A DNA stretch of 64,000 nucleotides from Weeksella virosa DSM 16922 (GCF_000189415.1 NC_015144.1:186001-250000), one strand, 5' to 3'; shown: positions 9,622 to 19,218, counted from the stretch's first letter. The notes: generated by a model from the letters alone, not told the origin. Numbers and translations are program-made.

Positions 9622-10935
9622 ATGGCAATTTTCAAAATAAAAGGAGGTAAACAACTTAAGGGAGAAATTACTCCACAAGGAGCAAAAAATGAAGTTTTAC
9701 AGATACTTTGTGCTGTTTTATTAACTGAAGAGAAAGTTCATGTAACGAATATTCCCGACATAAAAGATGTTAATCGTCTCATTGAAATTTTAGTAGATTT
9801 AGGAGTTAAAGTACAAAAAAACGGTAAAGGTGATTATACATTCCAAGCCAATCAACTCAAATTAGATTATCTAAAAAGTAACGAATTCAGAAAAGATGGC
9901 GCAGCCTTACGCGGATCTATCATGCTAATGGGACCTCTTTTGGCTCGTTTCGGCGAGGCATATATGCCAAAACCTGGAGGAGACAAAATCGGAAGAAGAC
10001 GTTTGGATACACATTTTCAAGGATTTTTTGAGCTAGGCGCAAAATACAGATTCAATACAGAAGAATCTTTTTATGGTGTAGAAGTTGACCCAAAAGTTGG
10101 TTTACGGGGAAGTTATATCCTACTCGAAGAAGCGTCTGTTACCGGAACTGCAAACCTCATCATGGCTGCAGTTTTGAGTAAAGGTACTACGACAATTTAC
10201 AATGCTGCTTGCGAACCTTACATTCAACAGTTATGTAAAATGCTGAATCGTATGGGAGCCCAAATTTCGGGAATCGGATCAAATCTTCTTACCATCGAAG
10301 GTGTAGAAAAACTCTCAGGAACCGAACACAAAGTTCTTCCTGATATGATCGAAATAGGTTCTTGGATAGGACTAGCAGCCATGACACAATCCGAGATTAC
10401 CATCAAAAATGTATCATGGGAAAACCTAGGCATTATCCCAAATGTTTTTAGGAAACTAGGTATCAAACTCGAAAAAAAGGATGATGACATTTTTATCCCT
10501 CGTCAAGAAAAATATAAAATAGAACGTTTTATCGATGGTTCTATCCTTACCATCTCTGATGCTCCTTGGCCAGGCTTCACACCCGATCTTTTATCGATTA
10601 TACTAGTCGTTGCAACGCAAGCAAAAGGTAGCGTTCTGATTCATCAAAAAATGTTCGAATCTCGTTTATTTTTTGTCGACAAGCTAATCGACATGGGTGC
10701 ACAAATTATTTTATGTGATCCACATCGTGCAACCGTTATAGGCCTCGACCAAGAAATTCCATTGAAAGCTGCCGATCTTACATCGCCCGATATTAGAGCT
10801 GGAATTGCGTTGCTCATAGCGGCTCTTTCTGCTAAAGGGACGAGTACAATTCACAACATAGAACAAATCGATCGAGGCTACGAAGACATCGACACTCGTT
10901 TACGTGCGCTTGGAGCCGATATTACTAGAATCTAA
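9622..10935 (+). CDS. murA: UDP-N-acetylglucosamine 1-carboxyvinyltransferase with Asp at the Cys115 position
   Basis: 437 residues, the first committed enzyme of peptidoglycan synthesis (phosphoenolpyruvate plus UDP-GlcNAc). The EPSP-synthase fold is evident: GGKQLKGEITPQGAKNE at the start, later LRGSIMLMGPLLAR, SVTGTANLIMAA and TSPDIRAGIALL. The active-site loop reads PGGDKIGRR: residue 121 is Asp where most MurA enzymes have the Cys that fosfomycin alkylates. Asp variants in other bacteria are active and fosfomycin-insensitive, so intrinsic resistance of the target is expected. Downstream dedA follows after 13 nt. Confidence 0.95.
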   Translation: MAIFKIKGGKQLKGEITPQGAKNEVLQILCAVLLTEEKVHVTNIPDIKDVNRLIEILVDLGVKVQKNGKGDYTFQANQLKLDYLKSNEFRKDGAALRGSIMLMGPLLARFGEAYMPKPGGDKIGRRRLDTHFQGFFELGAKYRFNTEESFYGVEVDPKVGLRGSYILLEEASVTGTANLIMAAVLSKGTTTIYNAACEPYIQQLCKMLNRMGAQISGIGSNLLTIEGVEKLSGTEHKVLPDMIEIGSWIGLAAMTQSEITIKNVSWENLGIIPNVFRKLGIKLEKKDDDIFIPRQEKYKIERFIDGSILTISDAPWPGFTPDLLSIILVVATQAKGSVLIHQKMFESRLFFVDKLIDMGAQIILCDPHRATVIGLDQEIPLKAADLTSPDIRAGIALLIAALSAKGTSTIHNIEQIDRGYEDIDTRLRALGADITRI

Positions 10936-10948
10936 GCTACGCTAATCG

Positions 10949-11620
10949 ATGTTGAGCATAATCGAATTTTTTACCACCTTTGTCAAACGGCCCGACAAAG
11001 TTATTATGGAGTTCATAAACCAATACGGATATTGGATTTATGCTGCATTATTTTTGATAATTTTTGCAGAAACTGGACTGATAATCATGTCTTTTATCAT
11101 GCCATTTTTACCTGGTGATGCCTTGATTTTTGCGATTGGCATGATTGCAGCAAGCGACGATCAGAATCACCTACACATTGAATATATCATACCGCTGCTG
11201 ATGCTTGCTGCTATTTTGGGTGACAACCTCAATTATTATATAGGGCATCGATTTGGTGAGTGGCTAATGACCAATCCGAACAAATTCTTCATCAAACCAA
11301 GACATTTAGAAAAAGCTACCGTATTTTTCAACGAAAACGGGAAAAAAGCAATTATCATAGCCCGTTTTATGCCGGTAGTACGCACCATAATTCCCTTTAT
11401 TTGTGGCACCACTCGCCTACCCTACAAAACCTTTATCACGTATAGTTTTTTAGGCGCAATTCTATGGGTAGGAGTTATCTCTATGCTGGGTTATTTTTTA
11501 GGCCAATTTACGTTAGTAAAAGAGCACTTAGAGCTTTTTATATTCGGGATTATCATTGCAGCAAACACTCCGATGCTTATTCGAATCATTAAAGCAAAAC
11601 TCCAAAAAAACAAGCCATAA
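10949..11620 (+). CDS. DedA-family membrane protein
   Basis: 223 residues with about five hydrophobic segments. The family core is present: an amphipathic entry, FAETGLIIMSFIMPFLPGDAL, and GDNLNYYIGHRFGEW, then the RFMPVVRTIIPFICG motif with conserved Arg and Pro, and a C-terminal segment ending in a KAKLQKN basic tail. DedA proteins are undecaprenyl-phosphate or phosphatidylethanolamine translocases in the inner membrane, a role consistent with the adjacent murA. The ATG at 10949 is preferred over the internal ATG at 11006 because DedA proteins usually have an N-terminal helix before the FLIIF region. It ends 3 nt before aroE. Confidence 0.9.
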   Translation: MLSIIEFFTTFVKRPDKVIMEFINQYGYWIYAALFLIIFAETGLIIMSFIMPFLPGDALIFAIGMIAASDDQNHLHIEYIIPLLMLAAILGDNLNYYIGHRFGEWLMTNPNKFFIKPRHLEKATVFFNENGKKAIIIARFMPVVRTIIPFICGTTRLPYKTFITYSFLGAILWVGVISMLGYFLGQFTLVKEHLELFIFGIIIAANTPMLIRIIKAKLQKNKP

Positions 11621-11623
11621 AGA

Positions 11624-12352
11624 ATGCACACATTAGGTTTGATAGGAAAAAACATCTCGTACTCCTTTTCTGTGAAGTATTTTACAGAGAAGTTCGAACA
11701 GTTGAATCTTGGCAACTACTCCTACGAACTATTCGACCTGAAGAATATTAACGAAATTGAAACTCTTTTTAGGAACAAAAATTTATTAGGTTTTAACATT
11801 ACAATTCCCTACAAACAAGCAATAATTCCTTATTTAGACGAGCTCTCCCCAGAAGCAAAAGAAGTTGGTGCCGTGAATACCGTAAAAATAGACAACGGAA
11901 AAAAAATCGGCTATAATACAGATGTTTATGGTTTCGAAAAATCATTTGTTCCGATGTTGAGTAAGCATCATCAAAAAGCATTGATTTTGGGTAACGGAGG
12001 TGCAAGTAAAGCAGTGGTTTTTGTGTTGAACAAGCTTGGGATACCCTATACAATAGTTTCTCGGAATGATAAAAAATTACTGCACTACGACGCTCTGGAT
12101 GAAGATATTTTAGCGTCCCATCAAATCATAATCAATTGTACACCTGTTGGCACTTATCCACAAATAAATGCAACACCAAAACTTCCGTATCAGTTCTTAA
12201 CAGACATCCATTATTTGTATGATTTGATTTATAATCCAGAGGAAACAAAATTTCTACAGTTGGGGAAGAAAAAAGGTGCGAAAACAAAGAATGGTTTAGA
12301 AATGTTGCACTTGCAAGCAGAAAAATCTTGGGAGATTTGGGTAGGATTGTAA
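11624..12352 (+). CDS. aroE: Shikimate dehydrogenase
   Basis: 242 residues, NADP-dependent reduction of 3-dehydroshikimate in aromatic amino-acid synthesis. Seen: the shikimate-binding SYSFSVKYF segment (residues 12-20), the NITIPYKQAIIPYLD motif with catalytic Lys, GAVNTV, GYNTDVYGF, the LGNGGASKAVVF dinucleotide loop, and NCTPVGTYP. Slightly shorter than E. coli AroE (272), as is common in Bacteroidetes. The gene begins 3 nt after dedA. Confidence 0.93.
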   Translation: MHTLGLIGKNISYSFSVKYFTEKFEQLNLGNYSYELFDLKNINEIETLFRNKNLLGFNITIPYKQAIIPYLDELSPEAKEVGAVNTVKIDNGKKIGYNTDVYGFEKSFVPMLSKHHQKALILGNGGASKAVVFVLNKLGIPYTIVSRNDKKLLHYDALDEDILASHQIIINCTPVGTYPQINATPKLPYQFLTDIHYLYDLIYNPEETKFLQLGKKKGAKTKNGLEMLHLQAEKSWEIWVGL

Positions 12353-12419
12353 ACGATAATCCTTGATATTTCACTTTTTTTTCTCTAGATTTGTTAACAC
12401 AACTAAATTATTTTTTGTT

Positions 12420-14303
12420 ATGATAACGGATATGGACAACCTGCAAAACGCAGATGGAAAATCACCTAATAACACAAATGAGTCGTACAAATCAGAAGCG
12501 ATTCAAGAAGAACAAAATCAAAATGTGATTCCACTAAAAGATTATGAAAAATTCGATTTAGAAATTCTCCTTAACGAAGCACGCATTTTGTTAAAAAACC
12601 ATCCTGCACAAGAACTTAAAGAGCATTTTTCTTTGATTCGTGAGGCTGCAAAAAACAAAATGGCACTAGATGCGGCAGAGAAAAGAGAACAATTTGTGAA
12701 CGAAGGTGGAGATGAAATCCATTTCCGGTATGATAGTCCTCTAAAAAAGGAATTTTATGTAATTTACGAAGATTATAAAAAACAATTAAGCTTTTTCTAT
12801 AAAGAAACAGAAAGAACCGAAAAAGAAAACTTAGAAAAAAGACTCGAAATTATCGAAGAGTTGAAAGCTTTGTATCAGGATCCTCAGGAAAATAATCAGA
12901 ATCTTTTCAGAATCTTTCGTGACCTAAAAACCCGTTGGCATAATGCAGGAAGAGTTCCGGCAGCACAAGCTAATAATGTATATAGAAACTATTTTTTTCA
13001 TTTGGATAATTTTTATAAATATCTAGATATGAACAAAGAACTTCGAGAGTTGGACATGAGTCATAATCTAGAAGTTCGACAATCGATCATCAAGCGTGCT
13101 GAAGAATTGGTGAGCGAAGAAAACGTACAAAAAGCACTCAATGAGTTACAGTATCTTCACCGTTTATGGAAAGAAGAAGCAGTCCCAGTTGCCGAAGAAT
13201 TTAGAGAAGTTACATGGAATCAGTTCAAAGAATTGACCAACAAAATACATAATCGTAAAGCAGAACTCAACGAATTATTGAAAAAAGAACAGGAAGATAA
13301 TTTAGCCAAAAAACGTGCAATTGTTCAATCGATTAACGAAATCACCCAAAACAGTAGAGATAATAAACACGGTGATTGGCAAAAAGCTATCCGAAAGGTA
13401 AATGATTTACGAGAGGAATTTCTTAAAACTGGACGTGTACCGAAGCCGCACAACAATGAAATATGGGACAAGTTCAAACAATCGACAAGAAACTTCAATC
13501 ACCTAAAAAACACTTTTTATAAAAACCTAAAATCTAATCAAGAAGATAATTTGCAACAAAAAATTGCCTTGATCGAGATTGCCAAAGAACATGCTGAAAG
13601 TACAGATTGGAACAAATCGGTAAAAGTTATCAAACAAATACAAGAAGATTGGAAAAAAGTAGGGCATGTACCCCGCAAACACTCGGATCGGGTTTGGAAA
13701 GAGTTTAAAAAATATTGTAATCAATTCTTCGATCGTTATAAGAAACGCAATGAAGCTGAGAATGAAAAACTTGAGCAAAATCTATCCGAGAAAAAACAAC
13801 TTATAGAAACAGTAAAAAACTATACAACTGCGGGAGATAAAGAAAAAGATTTAACCTGGATTTTCGAGTTGGAAAAATCTTTCAATTCGATAGGGAAAGT
13901 CCCAATGAAAAATATAAATATAGCCAATCAGTTTCGGGAAGAAATCGATAAAAAAGTTAAAGAACTCGCTATCTCCGATGAAGAAATGCAAGATTTCCGA
14001 TTACAAGCAATATTTAACAAAGCCAAAACTGGTAAAAACGCTCATTTGATCGACAATGAAATTATCCACACCAAAAAAGAAATAGACGATTTGGATAAAG
14101 AAATCATCCAGTTAGACAACAATATTTCTTTCTTTTCGGGTACCGACCAAAACAGTCCTTTACTAAAAAATGTTTACAAAGAATTGGAAGAAAAGAAAAA
14201 CAAGCGGAATGATTTAAATCAAAAATTGAGAAAACTTTACCAGTATAACTCGGAGGAAAATAACGAAAAAGAACCCGATAACTCGGAAGATAACCAAGTA
14301 TGA
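12420..14303 (+). CDS. DUF349-repeat coiled-coil protein
   Basis: About 627 residues, highly charged and largely helical. It carries several tandem DUF349 repeats recognisable by recurring W(H/K/E)...GRVP / GHVPRKHSDRVWKEFK type units (near residues 155-205, 240-280, 320-370, 395-440, 460-510), each ending in a basic FK/FF stretch. Cytoplasmic. Function is unproven in this lineage. A frame extension to a TTG at 12363 adds hydrophobic residues unlike the family, so I use the ATG at 12420 (12432 is also possible). The stop overlaps the ribD start by 4 nt (ATGA), so translation of the two may be coupled. Confidence 0.85.
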   Translation: MITDMDNLQNADGKSPNNTNESYKSEAIQEEQNQNVIPLKDYEKFDLEILLNEARILLKNHPAQELKEHFSLIREAAKNKMALDAAEKREQFVNEGGDEIHFRYDSPLKKEFYVIYEDYKKQLSFFYKETERTEKENLEKRLEIIEELKALYQDPQENNQNLFRIFRDLKTRWHNAGRVPAAQANNVYRNYFFHLDNFYKYLDMNKELRELDMSHNLEVRQSIIKRAEELVSEENVQKALNELQYLHRLWKEEAVPVAEEFREVTWNQFKELTNKIHNRKAELNELLKKEQEDNLAKKRAIVQSINEITQNSRDNKHGDWQKAIRKVNDLREEFLKTGRVPKPHNNEIWDKFKQSTRNFNHLKNTFYKNLKSNQEDNLQQKIALIEIAKEHAESTDWNKSVKVIKQIQEDWKKVGHVPRKHSDRVWKEFKKYCNQFFDRYKKRNEAENEKLEQNLSEKKQLIETVKNYTTAGDKEKDLTWIFELEKSFNSIGKVPMKNINIANQFREEIDKKVKELAISDEEMQDFRLQAIFNKAKTGKNAHLIDNEIIHTKKEIDDLDKEIIQLDNNISFFSGTDQNSPLLKNVYKELEEKKNKRNDLNQKLRKLYQYNSEENNEKEPDNSEDNQV

Positions 14304-15337
14304 CACAAGATAGAACTGATGAATTCTATATGAATCGTTGTTTACAACTTGCTGCAAACGGATTGGGAAATACATACCCCAATCCGTTTGTTGGTTCGGT
14401 GATTGTCCATAATCAGAATATTATCGGTGAAGGATTTACCTCTTTTTATGGAGGACCACATGCGGAAGTAAATGCTATACACTCGGTAGAAAAAAAAGAA
14501 TTATTGCCCTCTTCTACCCTTTATGTTACACTAGAACCCTGTGCACATTTTGGCAAAACACCACCTTGCAGTGATCTAATTATCGAACACAAAATTCCTC
14601 GTGTTGTAGTAGGTTGTCTAGATCCTTTTGCTTTGGTTAATGGCGAAGGAATCAATCGAATGCGTACCCATGGCATAGAAGTATCAGTTGGCATATTAGA
14701 AAAAGAATGTTTAGAATTGAATCGTCGTTTCTTTACAATTCACCAGAAAAAACGACCGTATGTTATCCTAAAGTGGGCCCAAACAGCCAATGGATATTTC
14801 GCCCCGAAAAACCATACACAACAATGGATAAGCAACCGTTTTTCTAAACAATTAGTGCATTGGTGGCGAACACAAGAACAAGCCATTTTGGTTGGGAAGA
14901 ATACGGCCATTGTAGATAACCCGCAACTCAACAGTCGCTTGGTACAAGGCAGAAACCCTATCCGAGTATTAATTGATTATGACTTATCTACGCCTACGAC
15001 ACATTATCTTTTTGATCAAACCCTACCCACAATTATTTTTAATAAAGTGAAAGGAGGAAAAAATGAATTAATTGAATATATTCAGTTACAATCAAAAGAA
15101 AATAACCTAGAAGAAATTCTAAGAATTTTATATCAAAAAAACATTCAATCGATAATCATCGAAGGTGGAAGTCGAACGCTGCAAACTTTTATCGAGCAAA
15201 ACCTTTGGGATGAAGCCCGAGTTTTTAGTAGTTCGACCGTTTGGGAAGACGGAATTTTTGCTCCTCACCTTCATAAAAAACCAAGTAAAACACAAATAAT
15301 AGACAACGACTTTTTACGAATCTATCGCAATGATTGA
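14300..15337 (+). CDS. ribD: Bifunctional riboflavin biosynthesis deaminase/reductase
   Basis: 345 residues. The N-terminal CDA-fold deaminase has zinc ligands in HAEVNAI and PCAHFGKTPPC, preceded by NPFVGSVIV. The C-terminal reductase domain begins with RPYVILKWAQTANGY and includes WWRTQEQAILVGKNTA and the IIIEGGSRTLQTF motif. Together they convert the first pyrimidine of riboflavin synthesis through deamination and NADPH-dependent side-chain reduction. The start overlaps the preceding DUF349 gene by 4 nt, and its end overlaps the next gene by 8 nt, so the run is tightly coupled. Confidence 0.94.
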   Translation: MTQDRTDEFYMNRCLQLAANGLGNTYPNPFVGSVIVHNQNIIGEGFTSFYGGPHAEVNAIHSVEKKELLPSSTLYVTLEPCAHFGKTPPCSDLIIEHKIPRVVVGCLDPFALVNGEGINRMRTHGIEVSVGILEKECLELNRRFFTIHQKKRPYVILKWAQTANGYFAPKNHTQQWISNRFSKQLVHWWRTQEQAILVGKNTAIVDNPQLNSRLVQGRNPIRVLIDYDLSTPTTHYLFDQTLPTIIFNKVKGGKNELIEYIQLQSKENNLEEILRILYQKNIQSIIIEGGSRTLQTFIEQNLWDEARVFSSSTVWEDGIFAPHLHKKPSKTQIIDNDFLRIYRND

Positions 15338-15950
15338 CAATACAGATGATACTTATTTAACGATTGCTCATGATGCAGAAGAGGTAATTTTCAAAGAGAT
15401 GGGAAGTAAGTTTATCAACTATGCTTTTCGGGTAAAAAACGAAGAAGAAGTACGAGAAAAACTAAATTATCTGCGAGAAAAATGGCCCGATGCTACCCAT
15501 CATTGCTATGCATATATATTGGGTATAAACAAGGAAGATTATCGAGCAAATGATGACGGTGAGCCGAGTGGTTCGGCAGGATTGCCTATATACAACCAAA
15601 TTCTTTCGTTCGAGTTAACCAATGTATTGGTGGTATCTGTCCGTTATTTTGGGGGGACAAAATTGGGCGTGCCAGGTCTGGTAAAAGCATACAAATACGG
15701 TGCACAAATTGCATTGGAAGAGGCCAAAATTGTTACACGCTATCTGACGAAAAAAGTTGAATTGATATTTAATTACGATCAGCAAGGGATTGTAGAGCGA
15801 AATATAGAACGTGTGAACGGTGAAATTGTAAACAAAGAATTTATGGCAAATTGTAGGTTTGTTGTCGAAGTTAGAAATAGCCTACTTGAAAAGTTCGAAA
15901 GTCAGTTCAAAGAAATGTATCAATTGAAATTAAAAGTTTTGGATGATTAA
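15330..15950 (+). CDS. YigZ/IMPACT family protein
   Basis: 206 residues. The UPF0029 N-terminal domain is clear: GSKFINYAFRVKNEEEV, HHCYAYILG, and the signature DDGEPSGSAGLPIYNQI, followed by VVSVRYFGGTKLGVPGLVKAY. A C-terminal ferredoxin-like DUF1949 domain occupies about residues 140-206. The biochemical role of the bacterial family is uncertain; eukaryotic IMPACT acts in translational control. It overlaps ribD at its start and the acyltransferase by 8 nt at its end. Confidence 0.9.
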   Translation: MIDNTDDTYLTIAHDAEEVIFKEMGSKFINYAFRVKNEEEVREKLNYLREKWPDATHHCYAYILGINKEDYRANDDGEPSGSAGLPIYNQILSFELTNVLVVSVRYFGGTKLGVPGLVKAYKYGAQIALEEAKIVTRYLTKKVELIFNYDQQGIVERNIERVNGEIVNKEFMANCRFVVEVRNSLLEKFESQFKEMYQLKLKVLDD

Positions 15951-17004
15951 CTCCCTCACATCATTGCGTTTTTTCTTTGCATTTGCTGTTTTTCTCAGCC
16001 ATCTAACTTTTGTATCTACAGAATTACATTGGTACAATTGGCTAAAAAATTTTGTATTTTTTGAAGGTTATTTAGGCGTCGGTTTTTTCTTTATTTTGAG
16101 TGGTTTTGTTTTGGCACTCAACTATCAAAACAAAATCAATAAACCACACGAATTTAGTATAAAGAACTTCTATATCAATCGATTTGCAAGAATATACCCA
16201 TTGCATTTTCTTACCTTTTTCTTGATGCTTCCGTTTGTTTTTCATCAAAATTTATGGGATCCTCTTGTCGCTTTCTTCAATTTTTTCTTGTTACAATCTT
16301 ATATTCCAATCCAGGAGTTTTATTTTTCTATCAACAATCCTTCTTGGAGTATTTCTACCGAGTTTTTCTTTTATCTAGCATTTCCTTTTCTAGTTAGTCT
16401 ATTGCATCGGTTTCCGATCAGTCGATTTCTTCCTTTACTTGCGATACCAATAATCATTTTCATCGAACCGCATATTGATCTCGATTACGAGAAAGGCATA
16501 TTTTATATTCATCCATTGGTACGAACAATCGATTTTTTTATTGGAATTATTTTGTATAATCAATATCGACGTTTCAATTATCTACTAAAAAACATCAGTT
16601 TCCGTCAAGGTAGCCTTTTAGAAATTTCCGCATTTTTTGTGCTTATAATTTTCTTTTCTTTGCATGAGTTTGTTCCAAGAATGTTTCGGTACGGTATTTA
16701 TTATTGGTTACCAATGTCATTAATAATTGTATTTTTTTCGGTAGAAAAAGGTATTTTGTCCAGAATATTACAACACAGAATGCTTATCTATCTAGGAGAA
16801 ATTAGTTTTAGTTTTTATATGTTGCACATGATAATCATAAAATATGGAAATCTTTGGTTTCCAGAGCTGAATGATTTTGTGAAGATTGGTCTTTATCTTA
16901 TAATTTCGTTAGGCTTAAGCATATTAACATTTGAGTATTTCGAGAAGCCTATCAATCGGTGGATAAAAAACAAATACCGTAATTATAGTCAACAAAATCA
17001 ATAA
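15943..17004 (+). CDS. Acyltransferase-3 (OafA/YrhL-type) integral membrane protein
   Basis: 353 residues with about ten membrane segments. The N-terminal motif SLRFFFAFAVFLSHL contains the conserved catalytic-region His, followed by GVGFFFILSGFVLAL and YINRFARIYPLH, all typical of acyltransferase family 3. NPSWSISTEFFFYLAFP is the second conserved region. These enzymes O-acylate exported glycans, peptidoglycan or lipids at the inner membrane; the substrate cannot be told here. It is the last gene of the plus-strand run and ends at a terminator. Confidence 0.88.
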   Translation: MINSLTSLRFFFAFAVFLSHLTFVSTELHWYNWLKNFVFFEGYLGVGFFFILSGFVLALNYQNKINKPHEFSIKNFYINRFARIYPLHFLTFFLMLPFVFHQNLWDPLVAFFNFFLLQSYIPIQEFYFSINNPSWSISTEFFFYLAFPFLVSLLHRFPISRFLPLLAIPIIIFIEPHIDLDYEKGIFYIHPLVRTIDFFIGIILYNQYRRFNYLLKNISFRQGSLLEISAFFVLIIFFSLHEFVPRMFRYGIYYWLPMSLIIVFFSVEKGILSRILQHRMLIYLGEISFSFYMLHMIIIKYGNLWFPELNDFVKIGLYLIISLGLSILTFEYFEKPINRWIKNKYRNYSQQNQ

Positions 17005-17030
17005 AAAAGCCTCTTTTTAGAGGCTTTTTT
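17003..17030. terminator. Bidirectional intrinsic terminator
   Basis: A 12-bp stem (17003-17014 and 17019-17030) with A/T tracts at both ends and a T4 loop, between the convergent acyltransferase and flavin reductase-like genes. Confidence 0.88.
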
Positions 17031-17036
17031 GTTGTA

Positions 17037-17858
17037 TTATTTTAGCAAGATTTTCCAAGCTTCTTCTATTTTAGATTGCAACAAAAGTTGTTGAGCTTTA
17101 CGATGAACATCTTCATCATCTGAGAAATTTTCGCCGATTAGTTTTTCTGTATTGGCCAACATGCCAAGATCATTCCCTGTAAAAACAGAACTATATTTTA
17201 TTTCATTTGGTAGCAAATCAAACCCAATACCTTTCGTTACCAAAGGTTTAGGAACCTCGAAAAGGCTATCCTCATTACTGCGAGAATACCAATTACCTCC
17301 CAAACGTGCGATTAAATCTAATTTCTTTTGGTCCAAATCACCTTGCTCATTGATGAATTCTTCACGTATATGAATTTTTTTCACTTCGCAAATAACTAAA
17401 TTTCCTGCACCACCTTCTTTGCCCAACGAAACAACTTCTTGCACCTTACACTCGAAGTTTACTGGTGATTCTGCAATTAATTTCGGTCGAACAACATCGG
17501 CATCTTTCATAGTGAAACCAGCTTTCACAAACTCATTTACACCTTCTTCGTATTCTGTCGAACTTAAAGAAACTTGTTGAACCATTGCATAATTTGCAAT
17601 CCCGATTACTACTTCTGGTACCTCGAGAACATTCTCTAGTGTATGCTTTGTGGTATTATCACGTACCCTTCTCGATGGTGAAAATACAAGAATTGGCGGG
17701 ACGGTACTAAACATATTGAAAAAACTGAACGGCGCAAGATTAACATCCCCTTTCTTATTGATCGATGATACAAACGCAATAGGCCTTGGTGCTACAGCCG
17801 TTTGCATGATTTTCTGTAATGCAGGAGAAGTTAGTTCTGTAGGATAAATTGTTTTCAT
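17037..17858 (-). CDS. Flavin reductase-like, FMN-binding split-barrel protein
   Basis: 273 residues. The flavin reductase-like domain (about residues 10-200) is seen in PRPIAFVSSINKKGDVNLAPFSFFN, where the NLAP(F/Y) motif contacts FMN, and PPILVFSPSR. No signal peptide. It starts 5 nt after fahA in the tyrosine-degradation operon. A flavin reductase or FMN-dependent step is not part of the textbook pathway, so its role there is inferred from position only. The C-terminal about 60 residues are variable and charged. Confidence 0.8.
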   Translation of the reverse strand: MKTIYPTELTSPALQKIMQTAVAPRPIAFVSSINKKGDVNLAPFSFFNMFSTVPPILVFSPSRRVRDNTTKHTLENVLEVPEVVIGIANYAMVQQVSLSSTEYEEGVNEFVKAGFTMKDADVVRPKLIAESPVNFECKVQEVVSLGKEGGAGNLVICEVKKIHIREEFINEQGDLDQKKLDLIARLGGNWYSRSNEDSLFEVPKPLVTKGIGFDLLPNEIKYSSVFTGNDLGMLANTEKLIGENFSDDEDVHRKAQQLLLQSKIEEAWKILLK

Positions 17859-17863
17859 GTCTT

Positions 17864-19111
17864 TTATTTTGCTGGTAGAATTGTTCCTGAAACTTCTCCA
17901 AATCCTACCCGCACATCTTCTTTTTCTGCAAATGCACGCATAATTATAGTATCGTTATCTTGTATGAATTTTCGTTCTTCACCGTTGGATAATTTTAGTG
18001 GATATTGTCCACGCCAAGTTAGCTCTAACATCGAACCAAAAGAATGAGGATCTTTACCAGAAATTGTTCCGCTGGCATACATATCCCCCACTTCTAAATT
18101 ACATCCGTTTACGGTATGGTGTGCTAATTGCTGAGCCATATTCCAATACATGTATTTGAAATTGCTCTGACATATTACATTTTCTTCTCCATTTTCGGGT
18201 TTCAAAGCTACTTCTAATTGGATGTCGAAATTACGTTCACCTTCAAACTTCAAATAATCCAACACTTCGGGGTCTTGTTTCGGGGAACTCGTACGGAATT
18301 GCTCTAAAGCCTCTAGGGTTACTACCCATGGTGAAATTGATGAGCCAAAGTTTTTACCCAAAAATGGTCCTAATGGTACGTACTCCCACGATTGAATATC
18401 TCTTGCCGACCAATCATTGAAAATAACCATTCCGAAAATTGCATCCTCGGCATCTTCTACAGTTACACTTTCACCCAAATCGGTCATTTTGTTGACAATA
18501 AAAGCCATTTCCAACTCAAAATCCAATTGCTTACACGGACCAAAAACTGGTTGATCTTGATCGGCAGGTTTCATTTGACCTTTCGGACGATGAATCGGCG
18601 TACCAGAAACAACTATAGAAGAGGCGCGTCCGTGGTATCCTACCGGCAGATGTTTCCAGTTCGGAAGTAGAGCATTATCAGGATCGCGAAACATTTTACC
18701 AACATTTGTGGCATGTTCTATACTGCTATAAAAGTCTGTATAATTTGGGACATGTACCGGTAATAGCATTTCTACTTCATCAATATCATATATGGCTTCT
18801 TCGATTGTTTTTTCGTCATTTGCCAAATCAGATCCTTCTAACAGTAAATCTTGAATTCGTAAACGTATTGCATTCGTAGTTGGTTTGCCTAGTTCTATAA
18901 ATTCGTTTAAAACAACCGACTCGAAAACGTTGTATTCTAATTGGTCAAAATCACCGAAGTAATCTTCATTATAGAGATAGGATAAATCGACTACTTTGTC
19001 GCCAATTCTTGTGCATACAGCTACGTATTCGTCCTGGATAAGTGCTACACCAAAAGGAATATTATGAATGCTAAAGTCTGAATCTTTGGGATATGATATA
19101 AAAGATTTCAT
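17864..19111 (-). CDS. fahA: Fumarylacetoacetase
   Basis: 415 residues. The N-terminal SH3-like domain (1-110) has the family phrase FGVALIQDEYVAVCTRIGD. The catalytic hydrolase domain holds NYTDFYSSIEHATNVGKMFR, LPVGYHGRASSIVVSGTP, DFELEMAFIV, FNDWSARDIQ (metal and catalytic residues) and the VGDMYASGTISG loop. It hydrolyses fumarylacetoacetate to fumarate and acetoacetate, the last step of tyrosine degradation, with hmgA and hppD upstream on the same strand. A long hairpin separates it from hppD. Confidence 0.95.
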   Translation of the reverse strand: MKSFISYPKDSDFSIHNIPFGVALIQDEYVAVCTRIGDKVVDLSYLYNEDYFGDFDQLEYNVFESVVLNEFIELGKPTTNAIRLRIQDLLLEGSDLANDEKTIEEAIYDIDEVEMLLPVHVPNYTDFYSSIEHATNVGKMFRDPDNALLPNWKHLPVGYHGRASSIVVSGTPIHRPKGQMKPADQDQPVFGPCKQLDFELEMAFIVNKMTDLGESVTVEDAEDAIFGMVIFNDWSARDIQSWEYVPLGPFLGKNFGSSISPWVVTLEALEQFRTSSPKQDPEVLDYLKFEGERNFDIQLEVALKPENGEENVICQSNFKYMYWNMAQQLAHHTVNGCNLEVGDMYASGTISGKDPHSFGSMLELTWRGQYPLKLSNGEERKFIQDNDTIIMRAFAEKEDVRVGFGEVSGTILPAK

Positions 19112-19154
19112 TTGTTTTTTTATTTATTAATAATAGAAAGCGAATGATACTAAG

Positions 19155-19202
19155 AAAAGTTTTTGTTGATACTTTATAAAAAAAGTATCAACAAAAACTT
19201 TT
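19155..19202. terminator. Long perfect inverted repeat between hppD and fahA (possible attenuator)
   Basis: Two perfectly complementary 21-nt arms (19155-19175 and 19182-19202) around a 6-nt loop. It lies in the 107-nt gap between the hppD stop and the fahA start. On the minus strand the stem ends in TTTT but has no long U-tract after it, so it may act as a partial terminator, an mRNA-stability element or a processing site that sets different levels of the two halves of the operon. Confidence 0.6.
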
Positions 19203-19218
19203 ATAAAATGTTTCTTAT

